DNA of 53,830 bases from Comamonadaceae bacterium. GTDB taxonomy: Bacteria > Pseudomonadota > Gammaproteobacteria > Burkholderiales > Burkholderiaceae_C. Positions 34,912 to 43,856 of this stretch are shown here, one piece after another. The stretch covers positions 1 through 53,830 of the forward strand of contig CANFWI010000017.1 in the NCBI GenBank assembly GCA_947450675.1, given 5' to 3'. The notes below the pieces were generated by a model, which saw only the letters and a list, made by a program, of their open reading frames with translations, was not told the origin of the DNA and ran no database searches. The position numbers and the translations under genes are program-made. Numbering within the stretch: position 1 is the stretch's first letter; each line of letters opens with the position of its first letter.

Positions 34912-36399
34912 ATGACGTCCTCTTTTTCTACTCTCAATCTGGCTGAACCATTGGCCCGCGCCGTGGCCGAAATGGGCTACGAGTCCATGACTCCGATCCA
35001 GGAGCAAGCTATTCCCGTTGTTTTGCAGGGCAAAGATGTCATGGGCGCGGCCCAGACCGGCACTGGCAAAACCGCAGCTTTTTCATTGCCGCTGCTGCAG
35101 CGCATGATGGCGCACGAAAACGCGTCGACCTCGCCCGCCCGGCATCCAGTCCGCGCGTTGGTTTTGTTGCCAACACGTGAACTCGCCGACCAAGTCGCGC
35201 AGCAGGTCAAGCTCTACGCCAAGTACACCAACCTGCGCAGTGCCGTGGTGTTTGGCGGCATGGACATGAAGCCTCAAACCGCCGAGCTGAAAAAAGGCGT
35301 TGAAGTGCTGGTGGCTACGCCGGGTCGTTTGTTAGACCACATCGAAGCCAAAAATGCCGTCTTGAACCAAGTCGAATACGTCGTTCTCGACGAGGCCGAC
35401 CGCATGCTCGACATCGGCTTTTTGCCCGATCTGCAACGCATCTTGAGCTACCTGCCTAAAAAACGCATCACCTTGCTGTTTTCGGCGACCTTCTCGCCCG
35501 AGATCAAGCGGCTGGCTTCCAGCTACCTGCAAGACCCGGTCACCATCGAAGTAGCCCGTTCGAACGCCACGGCGTCGACTGTCGAGCAGCATTTCTACAG
35601 CGTCGGCGCTGACGACAAGCGTCGCGCCTTGCACCAGATTCTGAAAGCCCGCGGCATGAAGCAAGCCTTCGTGTTCGTCAACAGCAAGTTGGGTTGCGCG
35701 CGCTTGGCCCGTTCCTTGGAGCGCGAAGGTCTGAAGACCACCGCCCTGCACGGGGACAAGAGTCAAGATGAGCGTTTGAAGGCGCTCGAAGCCTTCAAAA
35801 GCGGCGAGGTTGATTTGTTGGTGTGCACCGACGTGGCAGCCCGCGGTCTGGACATCAAAGACGTGCCAGCCGTGTTCAATTTCGACGTGCCTTTCAACGC
35901 GGAAGACTATGTCCACCGTATTGGCCGCACGGGCCGTGCCGGCGCTTCAGGTTTGGCCGTGAGCTTTGTGGCGCCGAGCGATACACGCTTGGTGGGTGAC
36001 ATTGAAAAGCTCATCAAGACCAAGATTGAATTGGAGCCGATGGAGTTTGAAGAGGACCGGCCGCGCATCAGCGAGCAGGGCCGTATCAATGACGGCCGCC
36101 GCATGTACCGCGAGGCAGAAGGCTCTGACCAACCGGATGAGCCGGGTGTGAAGCAGCCCGCGCCGCGTGAGCGCCGTGAAACACGCGAGCCGCGCGAGCG
36201 CCGCGAGTACGCACCGCGCCCGTCCAACGTCGCGCGTGATCCGTTTTTTGACAAGCCGTATGAGTCGACCTTGGCGGCTGAAGCGCAGCCAGCTTGGGAA
36301 GCTGCAGCCAAATCGGCGGGACCGCGCGGCATATCGGCCAACATCAAGCCGAAGAAAAAAATCGCGGCTTTGTTCAAGACCGTCGTCACAGAAAGCTAA
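34912..36399 (+). CDS. rhlE: DEAD-box RNA helicase RhlE
   Basis: 495 residues. All helicase motifs are visible: Q motif (GYESMTPIQEQAIP), Walker A AQTGTGKT, DEAD, SAT and HRIGRTGRAG. The C-terminal tail is rich in Arg and Glu with RERRETREPRERRE, typical of RhlE proteins that remodel ribosomal precursors and mRNA. The start has no ribosome site, and a GACAAT hexamer lies only 11 bp upstream, so a very short leader or leaderless mRNA is possible. Confidence 0.94.
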   Translation: MTSSFSTLNLAEPLARAVAEMGYESMTPIQEQAIPVVLQGKDVMGAAQTGTGKTAAFSLPLLQRMMAHENASTSPARHPVRALVLLPTRELADQVAQQVKLYAKYTNLRSAVVFGGMDMKPQTAELKKGVEVLVATPGRLLDHIEAKNAVLNQVEYVVLDEADRMLDIGFLPDLQRILSYLPKKRITLLFSATFSPEIKRLASSYLQDPVTIEVARSNATASTVEQHFYSVGADDKRRALHQILKARGMKQAFVFVNSKLGCARLARSLEREGLKTTALHGDKSQDERLKALEAFKSGEVDLLVCTDVAARGLDIKDVPAVFNFDVPFNAEDYVHRIGRTGRAGASGLAVSFVAPSDTRLVGDIEKLIKTKIELEPMEFEEDRPRISEQGRINDGRRMYREAEGSDQPDEPGVKQPAPRERRETREPRERREYAPRPSNVARDPFFDKPYESTLAAEAQPAWEAAAKSAGPRGISANIKPKKKIAALFKTVVTES

Positions 36400-36413
36400 C
36401 TCAAGCTTGCTGC

Positions 36414-36446
36414 AAAACCCGGTTCCGAAAGGTGCCGGGTTTTTTA
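36414..36446. terminator. Shared bidirectional terminator between rhlE and apaH
   Basis: AAAACCCGG (36414-36422) pairs with CCGGGTTTT (36435-36443). Inside, CC-GAAA-GG adds a short helix capped by a GAAA tetraloop. A- and T-runs on both sides let it serve both convergent genes; the apaH stop codon adjoins it at 36444. Confidence 0.92.
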
Positions 36447-37313
36447 ATGGCCGTCATGTTGTTGCATGGCGTCACAGTCGACTGAATAAAGCTCGTACGC
36501 GCCCGGCTCACTGCCTGGCGCCTCACTCAGTTTGGCCGCCGTCAAGCAGTTGCCCCAAACGCAACCGGTGTCCAGCGCCAAGGTGTTTTGGCGCATGACG
36601 GGCTTGCCTTCCGGGGCGTCGAGACCGACCGTCGACCAATGTCCGAATGCGATTGGCGTGTCGGCCGTCAGTCGACCCGGGACGCTGAACCAGGGCATGT
36701 GGCCAAGTGGTGTGGCATCTGCCGAGCCTTTGGCCTTGAACTCCATCTCGCCTGCTGGCGTGCAGAAGCGCAAACGTGTGAGCGCGTTGACGATCACGCG
36801 CAGCCGGTCGTGCCCTGTCAAACGGTCATTCCAACTGACGGGTGTGTTGCCATACATGCTGCTTAAAAATTCAAGCGCTTGATCGCCTCGCAAGGCTTGC
36901 TCGACCTCTGCTGCCAAAGCCAGCGTGCGCGCCTTGGTCCATTGCGGCAAGACGCCCGCATGCACCATCAGCCAACCGCGAACCTGCAGGGCTATGGGTC
37001 GATGGCGGACCCAATCGAGCAAGGCGTCGAGGTCAGGTGCCTGCAGAATAGCGTTTAGCGTGTCACCCTTGTGCTGCTTGCGCAGGCCATAGCCGACGGT
37101 CAGCAAATGCAGGTCATGGTTGCCGAGCAAACTCTGCGCTGAATCTCCGAGCTGCGCCACCGTTCGCAGCACCGCCAGTGAGTCGGGGCCGCGGTTGACA
37201 AGGTCGCCGAGCAGGTAAATAGTGTCGCGGCTGGGTGAGAAATCGATGCGCTGCAAAAGCCGCTGCAGCGGCTCGTGGCAACCTTGAAGATCGCCAATGA
37301 AGTAAAGTGCCAT
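36444..37313 (-). CDS. apaH: Symmetrical bis(5'-nucleosyl)-tetraphosphatase ApaH
   Basis: 289 residues from MALYFIGDLQGCHEPLQRLL at 37313, which matches the family N-terminus; an in-frame ATG at 37337 is a possible alternative. Metallophosphatase motifs are GDLQGCHE, GDLVNRGPDSL and GNHDLHLL, with HAGVLPQW and HWST further on. It cleaves Ap4A symmetrically to two ADP. It is divergent from the CNNM gene with at most 24 bp between start codons, so its promoter lies inside that neighbour's coding region. Confidence 0.94.
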   Translation of the reverse strand: MALYFIGDLQGCHEPLQRLLQRIDFSPSRDTIYLLGDLVNRGPDSLAVLRTVAQLGDSAQSLLGNHDLHLLTVGYGLRKQHKGDTLNAILQAPDLDALLDWVRHRPIALQVRGWLMVHAGVLPQWTKARTLALAAEVEQALRGDQALEFLSSMYGNTPVSWNDRLTGHDRLRVIVNALTRLRFCTPAGEMEFKAKGSADATPLGHMPWFSVPGRLTADTPIAFGHWSTVGLDAPEGKPVMRQNTLALDTGCVWGNCLTAAKLSEAPGSEPGAYELYSVDCDAMQQHDGH

Positions 37314-37335
37314 GTCATTATTTTCGTCTGGATTC

Positions 37336-38646
37336 ATGGATATTTTGCTGATTGCACTGCTGACCCTGCTGAACGGGGTTTTTGCCATGTCGGAGTTGGC
37401 ACTGGCGTCGAGCCGGAAGGCGCGGCTGGTAGCGGCCGCTGAAGCGGGTGACAAAGGCTCTCAGGCGGCGCTGAGTCTGCTGGAAAATCCGACGCAGTTT
37501 TTGTCTTCCGTGCAGGTCGGTATCACCTCGATCGGCATGGTCAACGGCATCGTCGGCGAGGCGGCCTTCAGTGGCGGCCTGTCGGCATGGCTTCAGACCT
37601 GGGGCGTCACGCTACGGGCTTCCGATATTTCAGCGACAGCGATCGTCGTGGTCATCATCACCTACATCACCATCGTGTTTGGCGAGTTGGTGCCCAAACG
37701 CATCGGCCAGCTTTACCCGGAGACCGTGGCACGCCTTGTGTCGCGTCCCATGATGTGGGTGGCCAGCGCTGCGCGGCCGTTTGTGCGCTTGCTGTCCTTC
37801 AGCACGCAAGCGGTCCTCAAGCTGCTGCGGGTTGACAATGCGGCCAGCCGGGCGGTCACTGAGGAAGAGATCACCGCCAGCCTAGAGGAGGGGGTGAGCG
37901 CTGGGCTGATCGAAGAGCATGAGCACCAGATGGTGCAAAACGTCTTTTTATTGGACGACCGTTTGCTGCCGTCGCTGATGCTGCCTCGCGCAGACATTGA
38001 GTGGCTTGAAGTCACGGACACGGTGGCGCAGGCGCTGGCCAAAGCCAGCATCAGTGGTCACTCTTGGTATCCGGTGTGCCGTGGTGGTCTCGATGATGTG
38101 GTCGGGGTTGTCAAGGTTGCCGTGTTGCTGGTGGTGCGAGACCTGACACAGGGCGCCGCTGCGCCTGTGGTCCCGGTTGAAGACCGCGTGGGTGCTTACG
38201 CGGTGCCGGCTGTTTTTGTGCCGGAGTCGCTCAGTGGCATGGAGTTGCTGGAGCAGTTCCGTGCACGATCAACGCGGATCTTGCTCGTCGTCGACGAATA
38301 TGGTGTGGTGCAAGGGCTGGTCACACCGATGGACATGTTGGAGGCGATCACTGGTGAGTTGCCGGCAGGTGCGCAGCTCGACGCTTGGGCCACGCAGCGA
38401 CCTGACGGCAGTTGGTTGCTCGACGGCGTGATGCCGGTGTCTGAACTCAAAGCGCGGCTGGACATCAAGCAACTGCCGGAAGAAGAACGCAGCCGTTACA
38501 ACACCTTGGCAGGCCTGCTGCAAAGTGTTTCAGGTCGACTGCCTGGTGTGGGTGAATGCGTTGATTGCGCTGGCTGGCGATTTGAGGTGTTAGACCTCGA
38601 CGGCAAGCGCATCGACAAAGTGCTGGCGAGCCGGCAAATGCTGTAG
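37336..38646 (+). CDS. CNNM/CorC (HlyC)-family membrane protein with CBS domains
   Basis: 436 residues from ATG 37336, which gives the family start MDILLIALLTLLNGVFAMSE; ATG 37312 (444 residues) is also open and overlaps the apaH start codon as CATG. Domain order is a DUF21 membrane domain (about 1-190, with NGVFAMSELALASSR and FGELVPKRIGQ), a CBS pair (about 205-340, with LMLPRADIEWLE and LVVDEYGVVQGLVTPMDM) and the CorC_HlyC domain. Relatives act in magnesium or cobalt efflux/resistance rather than as haemolysins. Confidence 0.92.
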   Translation: MDILLIALLTLLNGVFAMSELALASSRKARLVAAAEAGDKGSQAALSLLENPTQFLSSVQVGITSIGMVNGIVGEAAFSGGLSAWLQTWGVTLRASDISATAIVVVIITYITIVFGELVPKRIGQLYPETVARLVSRPMMWVASAARPFVRLLSFSTQAVLKLLRVDNAASRAVTEEEITASLEEGVSAGLIEEHEHQMVQNVFLLDDRLLPSLMLPRADIEWLEVTDTVAQALAKASISGHSWYPVCRGGLDDVVGVVKVAVLLVVRDLTQGAAAPVVPVEDRVGAYAVPAVFVPESLSGMELLEQFRARSTRILLVVDEYGVVQGLVTPMDMLEAITGELPAGAQLDAWATQRPDGSWLLDGVMPVSELKARLDIKQLPEEERSRYNTLAGLLQSVSGRLPGVGECVDCAGWRFEVLDLDGKRIDKVLASRQML

Positions 38647-38673
38647 CCTGCTTTCAGCGGCCAGCTGAACGGT

Positions 38674-39117
38674 TCAGGGCGTTGCGTTGTTTGACTTGTT
38701 CGCCGGGGTGACGGTGATGATCACCTCATTGCCGCCAAAGCTGGCCGATTGGATTTGAATCGTTGCGACGCGGTCGGCTTTGTTGAAGGTCAAAAAGCTC
38801 AGTTTGGAGTATGAGCTTGACGTCAAAACCCAGCCCGCGCTTGGAAGGCCATCGCGGTAATAGGTATAAACCGCTTGCGACTCGCCAGCAACGCTCAAGC
38901 TGATGCGGCCTATCCACCGGCTGCCTGTGCCCATCACCAAGGTATCTTGAGGGCGAACTGTGGCGCCCGGCGGTATCGGCATGTCGCCGGCCAGTTGTGC
39001 GGCAGACGCTTCGGGCGCTGGAGCCCCGTCTTTGCTGGCTGGCTTGATGTCAACGCTGCTACAGGCCACCAATGCGTAAGCCGTGCAGAGCAAAGTCAGG
39101 TATTTCAGGATGTTCAT
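38674..39117 (-). CDS. Small hypothetical lipoprotein
   Basis: 147 residues with a lipoprotein signal and lipobox ALVAC (Cys19). After a flexible linker (PASKDGAPAPEASAA), a compact domain has GRISLSVAG, SQAVYTYYRDGLPSAGW and FNKADRVATIQIQ, giving the impression of a small alpha/beta fold. I do not recognise a characterised family. It ends 27 bp from the convergent CNNM gene. Confidence 0.75.
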   Translation of the reverse strand: MNILKYLTLLCTAYALVACSSVDIKPASKDGAPAPEASAAQLAGDMPIPPGATVRPQDTLVMGTGSRWIGRISLSVAGESQAVYTYYRDGLPSAGWVLTSSSYSKLSFLTFNKADRVATIQIQSASFGGNEVIITVTPANKSNNATP

Positions 39118-39230
39118 GGGGGACTGGTCAAAGCTTCAGCGCCACCGGGGCATCCGGTTGCTCATCTGGCTCATCCTTCAGCGCGAGATTGTAGTCAGTT
39201 ACATCTCAGCCGCTGAGGGCTTCAACCCGC

Positions 39231-39872
39231 TCAGGAAAACGCCCGGTAGTGGCGATGAATTTGGACATGAGCGTCCAGAAAACCGCGCAGCCGTTCCAGG
39301 TTGATTGGCTTCGGCAAAAACAGCACTTCAGGCGGCAGGCCGCCGCGTTGTTGAATCTCGCTCTCACTCAAGCCCGACATGACAATGGTCGAGATGCCCT
39401 GATATTCCGCACGGCTGTGAACCATGTGGAGCAGTCGGAAACCATCGAAGGGTTCCATGTTCAGGTCGGTGATGAGAATGCGCGGACGCACACGCTCCAG
39501 TTGCAACACGGCATCTAACCCGTCAACGGCGACCGTGCATTTGATGTCGGGATAGTGCGTTTCAAACAGCGCTACCAAGAGGCTGGCGGTGGGTTCATCG
39601 TCCTCGACGATCAGGACGTGAATCTGTTCTTGGTCAGCCTGCAGTTCGGTCATGTGGTGCAGGCTGCCCGGCTGCGATGAGGCCAATCGAAGCATGGCTT
39701 TGTGGCCCATCTTTTGGTTCAGCGCTTCAATGGAACTGCGCAAAATGCGCCGGTGCCCACCATTGGTCTTGACTGCCGGGAGCTTGCCGGAATCCACCAG
39801 TTTTTGGATAGACGTGCGCGACAGTCCCAGAATTTTCGTGGCTTCACCAATACCAACAAAGTCCATCGTCAT
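39231..39872 (-). CDS. Response regulator with N-terminal excisionase/MerR-type HTH
   Basis: 213 residues from 39872. Residues 1-55 form an HTH of the excisionase type (VGIGEATKILGLSRTSIQKL then VDSGKLPAVKTNGGHRRI). Residues 84-205 are a receiver domain with Asp91-Asp92, phospho-acceptor Asp136 (LITDLNM), Ser166 and Lys188 (LPKPI). The order is the reverse of most response regulators. No histidine kinase is adjacent, so the partner is an orphan elsewhere. The 124 bp between it and tauD-like are AT-rich. It probably binds DNA and responds to phosphorylation. Confidence 0.85.
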   Translation of the reverse strand: MTMDFVGIGEATKILGLSRTSIQKLVDSGKLPAVKTNGGHRRILRSSIEALNQKMGHKAMLRLASSQPGSLHHMTELQADQEQIHVLIVEDDEPTASLLVALFETHYPDIKCTVAVDGLDAVLQLERVRPRILITDLNMEPFDGFRLLHMVHSRAEYQGISTIVMSGLSESEIQQRGGLPPEVLFLPKPINLERLRGFLDAHVQIHRHYRAFS

Positions 39873-40050
39873 TATTTTCTTTCTTGACCAAGCGCAAGGG
39901 AATCGGCGGCAGGCTCCAGTTTTCATTGGAAACCCATGTGTGTTGTCTGTTTCTTGCGTGGTCGCTAAGCTCAGGAGTATGGATGACTATTCATTATTAA
40001 GCAATATTTGTAACGAAAAGACACATAAAAAAGTATCCAATAGTTTTACG

Positions 40051-40899
40051 TCAGGCAAAAGGCCGTAATTTGTCGCCTTGCAGCATGACTCTGTACAGGT
40101 AACGGTATTCCTCAGGGTCGTAATCGGCGTTGGCTTGGTGCATCACGCTGCGGTTGTCCCAGATCACCATGTCGCCGACGCGCCACTGATGGCGGTACTC
40201 GTACTTGGGTTGGGTGGCGTGTTGGTACAGCTCATCAATCAGCGCAAAGCCGTCGTCGACGCTCATGCCTTCTATGCCTTCCATGCGCCCGGTGTTCAGG
40301 TAAAGCGCCGGCCGTCCGCTGATGGGATGTTGGATGACCAGTGGTTGCTTGGTGTGTGGAATTTTCGCCATGTCGTCCGGGCTCAGCTTGGCAAAACTGC
40401 GCGGGCTGCGGCTGCTTTCATGCACATGTTTGGAGCACAGGCGCTGGAGGCTTGCTTTTTGGGTCGCTGACAAATCGTCATAAGCCCGCCGAACATCGAC
40501 AAACTGCGTGTCGCCGCCGTAAGACGGAATTTCCACCGCCATCAGGCTGGTCGCCTTGGGTGGCGCGATGTCGTTTGAGTGGTCGGTGTGGTAGTTTTCA
40601 CCGCGCACCTGTAGTTTGCCGTTTTTGCGCGGCAAGTCTTTGGTCGAGTTGCAACCGACCAAAGGATAGTCCGGCAGGACAAACTTTTTGATTTGCTGCT
40701 CCATCAGGCTGCCAAAAATTTCGGCGGCCTGCATGAACTGCGGCGGTGTCAGCGGCTGGTCTCGAAAGACCAGTACCGCATGTTGTGCAAACAGCGCGTT
40801 GAGCTCGGCCCGGGTAGCGTCGCTGACAGGCTGAGTCAGGTCAATGCCTGAAATGTCAGCGCCGAGAACCGCGTTGATCTTGCATTGGAGAGTGCTCAC
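40051..40899 (-). CDS. TauD/TfdA-family Fe(II)/2-oxoglutarate dioxygenase
   Basis: 282 residues from a GTG at 40899, 13 bp after the Bug stop; longer ATG starts would run into the Bug gene. The iron triad is His104, Asp106 (NYHTDHSND) and His254 (SVMHQANADY), and the 2-oxoglutarate-binding Arg residues are Arg266/Arg270, at the same positions as in E. coli TauD. It hydroxylates an organic substrate using 2-oxoglutarate and O2. It is the last gene of the leftward operon, so it probably oxidises an acid taken up by the two Bug systems rather than taurine. Confidence 0.92.
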   Translation of the reverse strand: MSTLQCKINAVLGADISGIDLTQPVSDATRAELNALFAQHAVLVFRDQPLTPPQFMQAAEIFGSLMEQQIKKFVLPDYPLVGCNSTKDLPRKNGKLQVRGENYHTDHSNDIAPPKATSLMAVEIPSYGGDTQFVDVRRAYDDLSATQKASLQRLCSKHVHESSRSPRSFAKLSPDDMAKIPHTKQPLVIQHPISGRPALYLNTGRMEGIEGMSVDDGFALIDELYQHATQPKYEYRHQWRVGDMVIWDNRSVMHQANADYDPEEYRYLYRVMLQGDKLRPFA

Positions 40900-40912
40900 G
40901 GTGTCGCTTTCT

Positions 40913-41905
40913 TCATTCGATTTTGATGCCGGTTTCGCGAGCAACTTTGGCCCACTTGGCCGTTTCTTCAGCCATGAATTTTTCAAACTCTGCGCGCGAC
41001 ATTGGCATCGGGTCAGCCCCTTCGCTGGCGAAACGCTTTTTCATGTCGGGTTCCGCCAACGCGGCATTGGACTCTCGGTTCAAACGGTCGACCACGCTGG
41101 CAGGCGTGCCCGCGGGTGCCAACAGGCCCCACCAGTTGCTGACCTCCACGTCGACGCCGGTTTCTTTCAGCGTCGGGACATCGGGAATCAGGTCAACACG
41201 GCGGGCGCCGGCAACGCCGAGCAGCTTGATCTTTCCGGCACGTAAAAATGTTTGCATCTGGATCAGGCTGCCCAAAGACACATGCACGTGTCCAGCGGCC
41301 AAATCCATCAAAGCCGGTCCACCGCCTTTGTAGTGAACAACGGTCAGATCAGCCCCTGTGCGCAGCTTGAACAGCTCAATCGCGAAGTGCTGGAAGCTGG
41401 CCACACCCGCCGAGCCGAAGAATACTTTGCCCGGGTTTTTCTTCGAGTAATCGATCAACTCCTTGATCGAGTTCACGGGCAGGCTGGCCGCCACCACAAT
41501 CACGCTGGGGCCTATGCCGAGCATGGCCACCGGTGTGAACGAATTCACGGGGTCGTAGCTGAGCTTCATGATCGAGGCGTTCATCGTGAAGGTCGAGGAA
41601 ATCAGCAGCAAGGTGTTGCCGTCGGGTTCTGAGCGCGCGACCGTAGAAGAACCGATAGCACCGCCGGCGCCCGGCATGTTGTCCACAATCACCGAGCGCT
41701 TCAAGCGGGTGCTGAGCTGTTGCGCCATGCTCCGCCCAACAATGTCGTTGCTGCCACCAGGTGCAAAAGGCACGACGATGCGAATCGGCTTGCTCTCTTG
41801 GGCTAGCGCTTGGCCGGTTGTCAAACTCAAGCCCGTGGCCAGCACGGCACCCAAGGTCTTGTTGAACTGCCGGCGGTTGCCGCTGGTGCAGATGTCGATG
41901 CTCAT
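40913..41905 (-). CDS. Bug/TctC-family periplasmic solute receptor (4 of 7), Tat-like leader
   Basis: 330 residues. The signal NRRQFNKTLGAVLATG has a twin arginine and looks like a Tat leader, unusual among the Bug receptors here. The mature start is IRIVVPFAPGGSNDI, with VDNMPGAGGAIGSS and VVHYKGGGPAL. It lies between the amidohydrolase gene and the dioxygenase in the leftward operon and probably delivers their substrate. The ligand is unknown. Confidence 0.9.
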   Translation of the reverse strand: MSIDICTSGNRRQFNKTLGAVLATGLSLTTGQALAQESKPIRIVVPFAPGGSNDIVGRSMAQQLSTRLKRSVIVDNMPGAGGAIGSSTVARSEPDGNTLLLISSTFTMNASIMKLSYDPVNSFTPVAMLGIGPSVIVVAASLPVNSIKELIDYSKKNPGKVFFGSAGVASFQHFAIELFKLRTGADLTVVHYKGGGPALMDLAAGHVHVSLGSLIQMQTFLRAGKIKLLGVAGARRVDLIPDVPTLKETGVDVEVSNWWGLLAPAGTPASVVDRLNRESNAALAEPDMKKRFASEGADPMPMSRAEFEKFMAEETAKWAKVARETGIKIE

Positions 41906-41924
41906 GAACGAGTCTCCGGTCGCT

Positions 41925-42854
41925 TTAGGGTGTTTTGAAGTCGTACAACTTGGCCGGGTTGTCGACGAGAATCTTTTTCAGAACGATCGGGTCGTTGACC
42001 CATTCGACCAAGCGGTTCAGGGCTCGGCCATCGTCAATTGGGTTGAAGGTTTCAAGCACTTCGCGCTGGCGCGGCTTGCCAGGCGCCGCACCGGGGTGCG
42101 GCCAATCGCTGCCCCACAGCAGACGATCAGGATTGGCGGCAATCAAGGCTTGCGCCATGACCGCAGCGTCAGCGCAATCGGGGGCGTTAGAGATACGATG
42201 CGGCGCCGACAGCTTGACCCACACCTGACCTTGACGCACCCGTTGCAGCAAGCGGCCAAAGTGCGCTTGGTCTGGACCCAGTGCGGCTTGCGCACGGCAA
42301 AAATGATCCAGCACCACGGGTGCTGAGAGTTGGTCTAGCGCCGATTCAAGGGACGCAAAAACAGCCAAATTGGTGTAAATCTGCACATGCCAGCCAAGGT
42401 CTTTGACTCGGTCGTGCGCCCACAGCAACTGGCGTGTGGCCATGGCCGGGTCATGAATGCCATCGGTTTCAAGGTTGATGCGAACACCGCGCACGCCAGC
42501 GCCATGCATGGCTTGCAGCTGCTTGTCGCTGGTCTTCTCGTCGATCACCGCCACACCGCGGCCACGTTCTCCCAGCGCCAGCAGGGCGTCTACCGTGCAG
42601 CTGTTGTCGCTGCCGTAGGGGCTGGGGTGCACGATGACGACACGCTCGATGCCGAGCTGGTCGTGCAGGCGCAGCATGTCTTCGAGTCGGGCTTGATCCG
42701 GCGTGTACTGCCGGTCTGTGGCCAGCGGGTAGCGGTCGGTCGGCCCGAACACATGGGTGTGGCAGTCGCAGCTGCCGGCGGGCATGGCTGTGTGGGGAGG
42801 CTGATGGTGAACGCCGTGGATGGCGGCTGAGGGCGTGGGGTGAGTCTGTGGCAT
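41925..42854 (-). CDS. Amidohydrolase 2 family, 2-pyrone-4,6-dicarboxylate hydrolase-like
   Basis: 309 residues. Metal ligands start with His32 and His34 (CDCHTHVFGP), and the C-terminal Asp lies in WGSDWPHPG. The central VVLDHFCRAQ and VRINLETDG match the LigI/PDC hydrolase branch of the TIM-barrel hydrolases. LigI opens the lactone 2-pyrone-4,6-dicarboxylate in aromatic degradation. Similar enzymes open other dicarboxylate lactones, so substrate identity is uncertain. It lies in the leftward operon. Confidence 0.87.
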   Translation of the reverse strand: MPQTHPTPSAAIHGVHHQPPHTAMPAGSCDCHTHVFGPTDRYPLATDRQYTPDQARLEDMLRLHDQLGIERVVIVHPSPYGSDNSCTVDALLALGERGRGVAVIDEKTSDKQLQAMHGAGVRGVRINLETDGIHDPAMATRQLLWAHDRVKDLGWHVQIYTNLAVFASLESALDQLSAPVVLDHFCRAQAALGPDQAHFGRLLQRVRQGQVWVKLSAPHRISNAPDCADAAVMAQALIAANPDRLLWGSDWPHPGAAPGKPRQREVLETFNPIDDGRALNRLVEWVNDPIVLKKILVDNPAKLYDFKTP

Positions 42855-42908
42855 GGCGGCTTGTGTTGTTTCTGAATAATGTGCAGGGTGTGCAGCTTGG
42901 CGTGCTGA

Positions 42909-43856
42909 TCAGTTGATGCAGTTCGCCGGCGGTTTTCCATGCAGCACGTCGATGACTTGTTGCGCCACTTGCAAGGCGCTTCTTGTTTGGGTTTCATGCG
43001 TGCCGCCAGCCGCGTGCGGTGTCGCGACTACATTTTCCAGCTGCAACAGCGGATAGTCGGCGGGCGGCGGCTCGACCTCAAAAACATCCAGACCAGCGCC
43101 AAACAGATGGCCACTGGACATCGTCTCAAACAGCGCTTTCTCGTCAATGATGCCGCCGCGCGAGACATTGATCAGGATGGCGCTTTTCTTCATCAGCGCT
43201 AACTCACGGCGACCGATCATGTGGTGGCTTTCGGCGCTGAGTGGCAGGTGCAAGGTCAGCACATCAACCTGCGGCAGCATCTCGTGCAGCGAGGCCACGC
43301 GGGTGTGCGGCAAATCACGCCAATGGTCCGCCGGGCTGCGCGGGGCGTAGGTCAGCAACTTGGCGTCAAAAGCACCCAGCCATTTGCGGGCGACGGATTT
43401 TCCGATGTTGCCCATGCCGACGATGCCGACCGTTTTACCTTGCAGTTCGATACCCAGATGTTGCGGCCTGACGATCTCGGCACCCGCGCGCAGCATGCGG
43501 TCAAAGCGCGTCACGCGGCGTGCGACGCTGAGGGCCAGTGCAAACGCCATTTCGGCCACGGCCTCGCTGTTCACGCCGGGGGTTCTACACACCGGAATGC
43601 CGTGCGCTCTGGCGGCATCAATGGCGATCGTCTCGTAGCCGACGCCTTGTTTGCAGATCACCTTGACGTGGCGTGCGCGGGTGATTTGTTCGGGCGTGAT
43701 CGGCGTCATGCGGACCATCACGCCATCGGCATCTTCCGGCCAACGTTGGATGGCTGGGTCTGGCCAGCAGACGACATCAGCGTGTTGCCTCGCTAACGCA
43801 ATGCCGGCTTCATGGAAGGCGTCGAGGATGTAGATTTTGGGGCGCGCAGAGTTCAT
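42909..43856 (-). CDS. D-2-hydroxyacid dehydrogenase (D-3-PGDH/hydroxypyruvate reductase-like)
   Basis: 315 residues. The Rossmann motif GMGNIG is at 148-152 and the catalytic residues are Arg233 (NVSRGGIIDE), Glu262 (FEVEP) and His281 (PHAAGG). It reduces or oxidises a 2-keto/2-hydroxyacid with NAD(P). Its start overlaps the following Bug gene end by four bases. In the leftward operon it may act on the product of the aldolase or hydrolase. Confidence 0.92.
   Translation of the reverse strand: MNSARPKIYILDAFHEAGIALARQHADVVCWPDPAIQRWPEDADGVMVRMTPITPEQITRARHVKVICKQGVGYETIAIDAARAHGIPVCRTPGVNSEAVAEMAFALALSVARRVTRFDRMLRAGAEIVRPQHLGIELQGKTVGIVGMGNIGKSVARKWLGAFDAKLLTYAPRSPADHWRDLPHTRVASLHEMLPQVDVLTLHLPLSAESHHMIGRRELALMKKSAILINVSRGGIIDEKALFETMSSGHLFGAGLDVFEVEPPPADYPLLQLENVVATPHAAGGTHETQTRSALQVAQQVIDVLHGKPPANCIN

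Noticed and set aside
38667..38689. Hairpin terminator around CTGAACGGTTCAG after the CNNM gene
   Set aside because: The palindrome leaves only a one-base loop and has no T-run, so a functional terminator is not supported.
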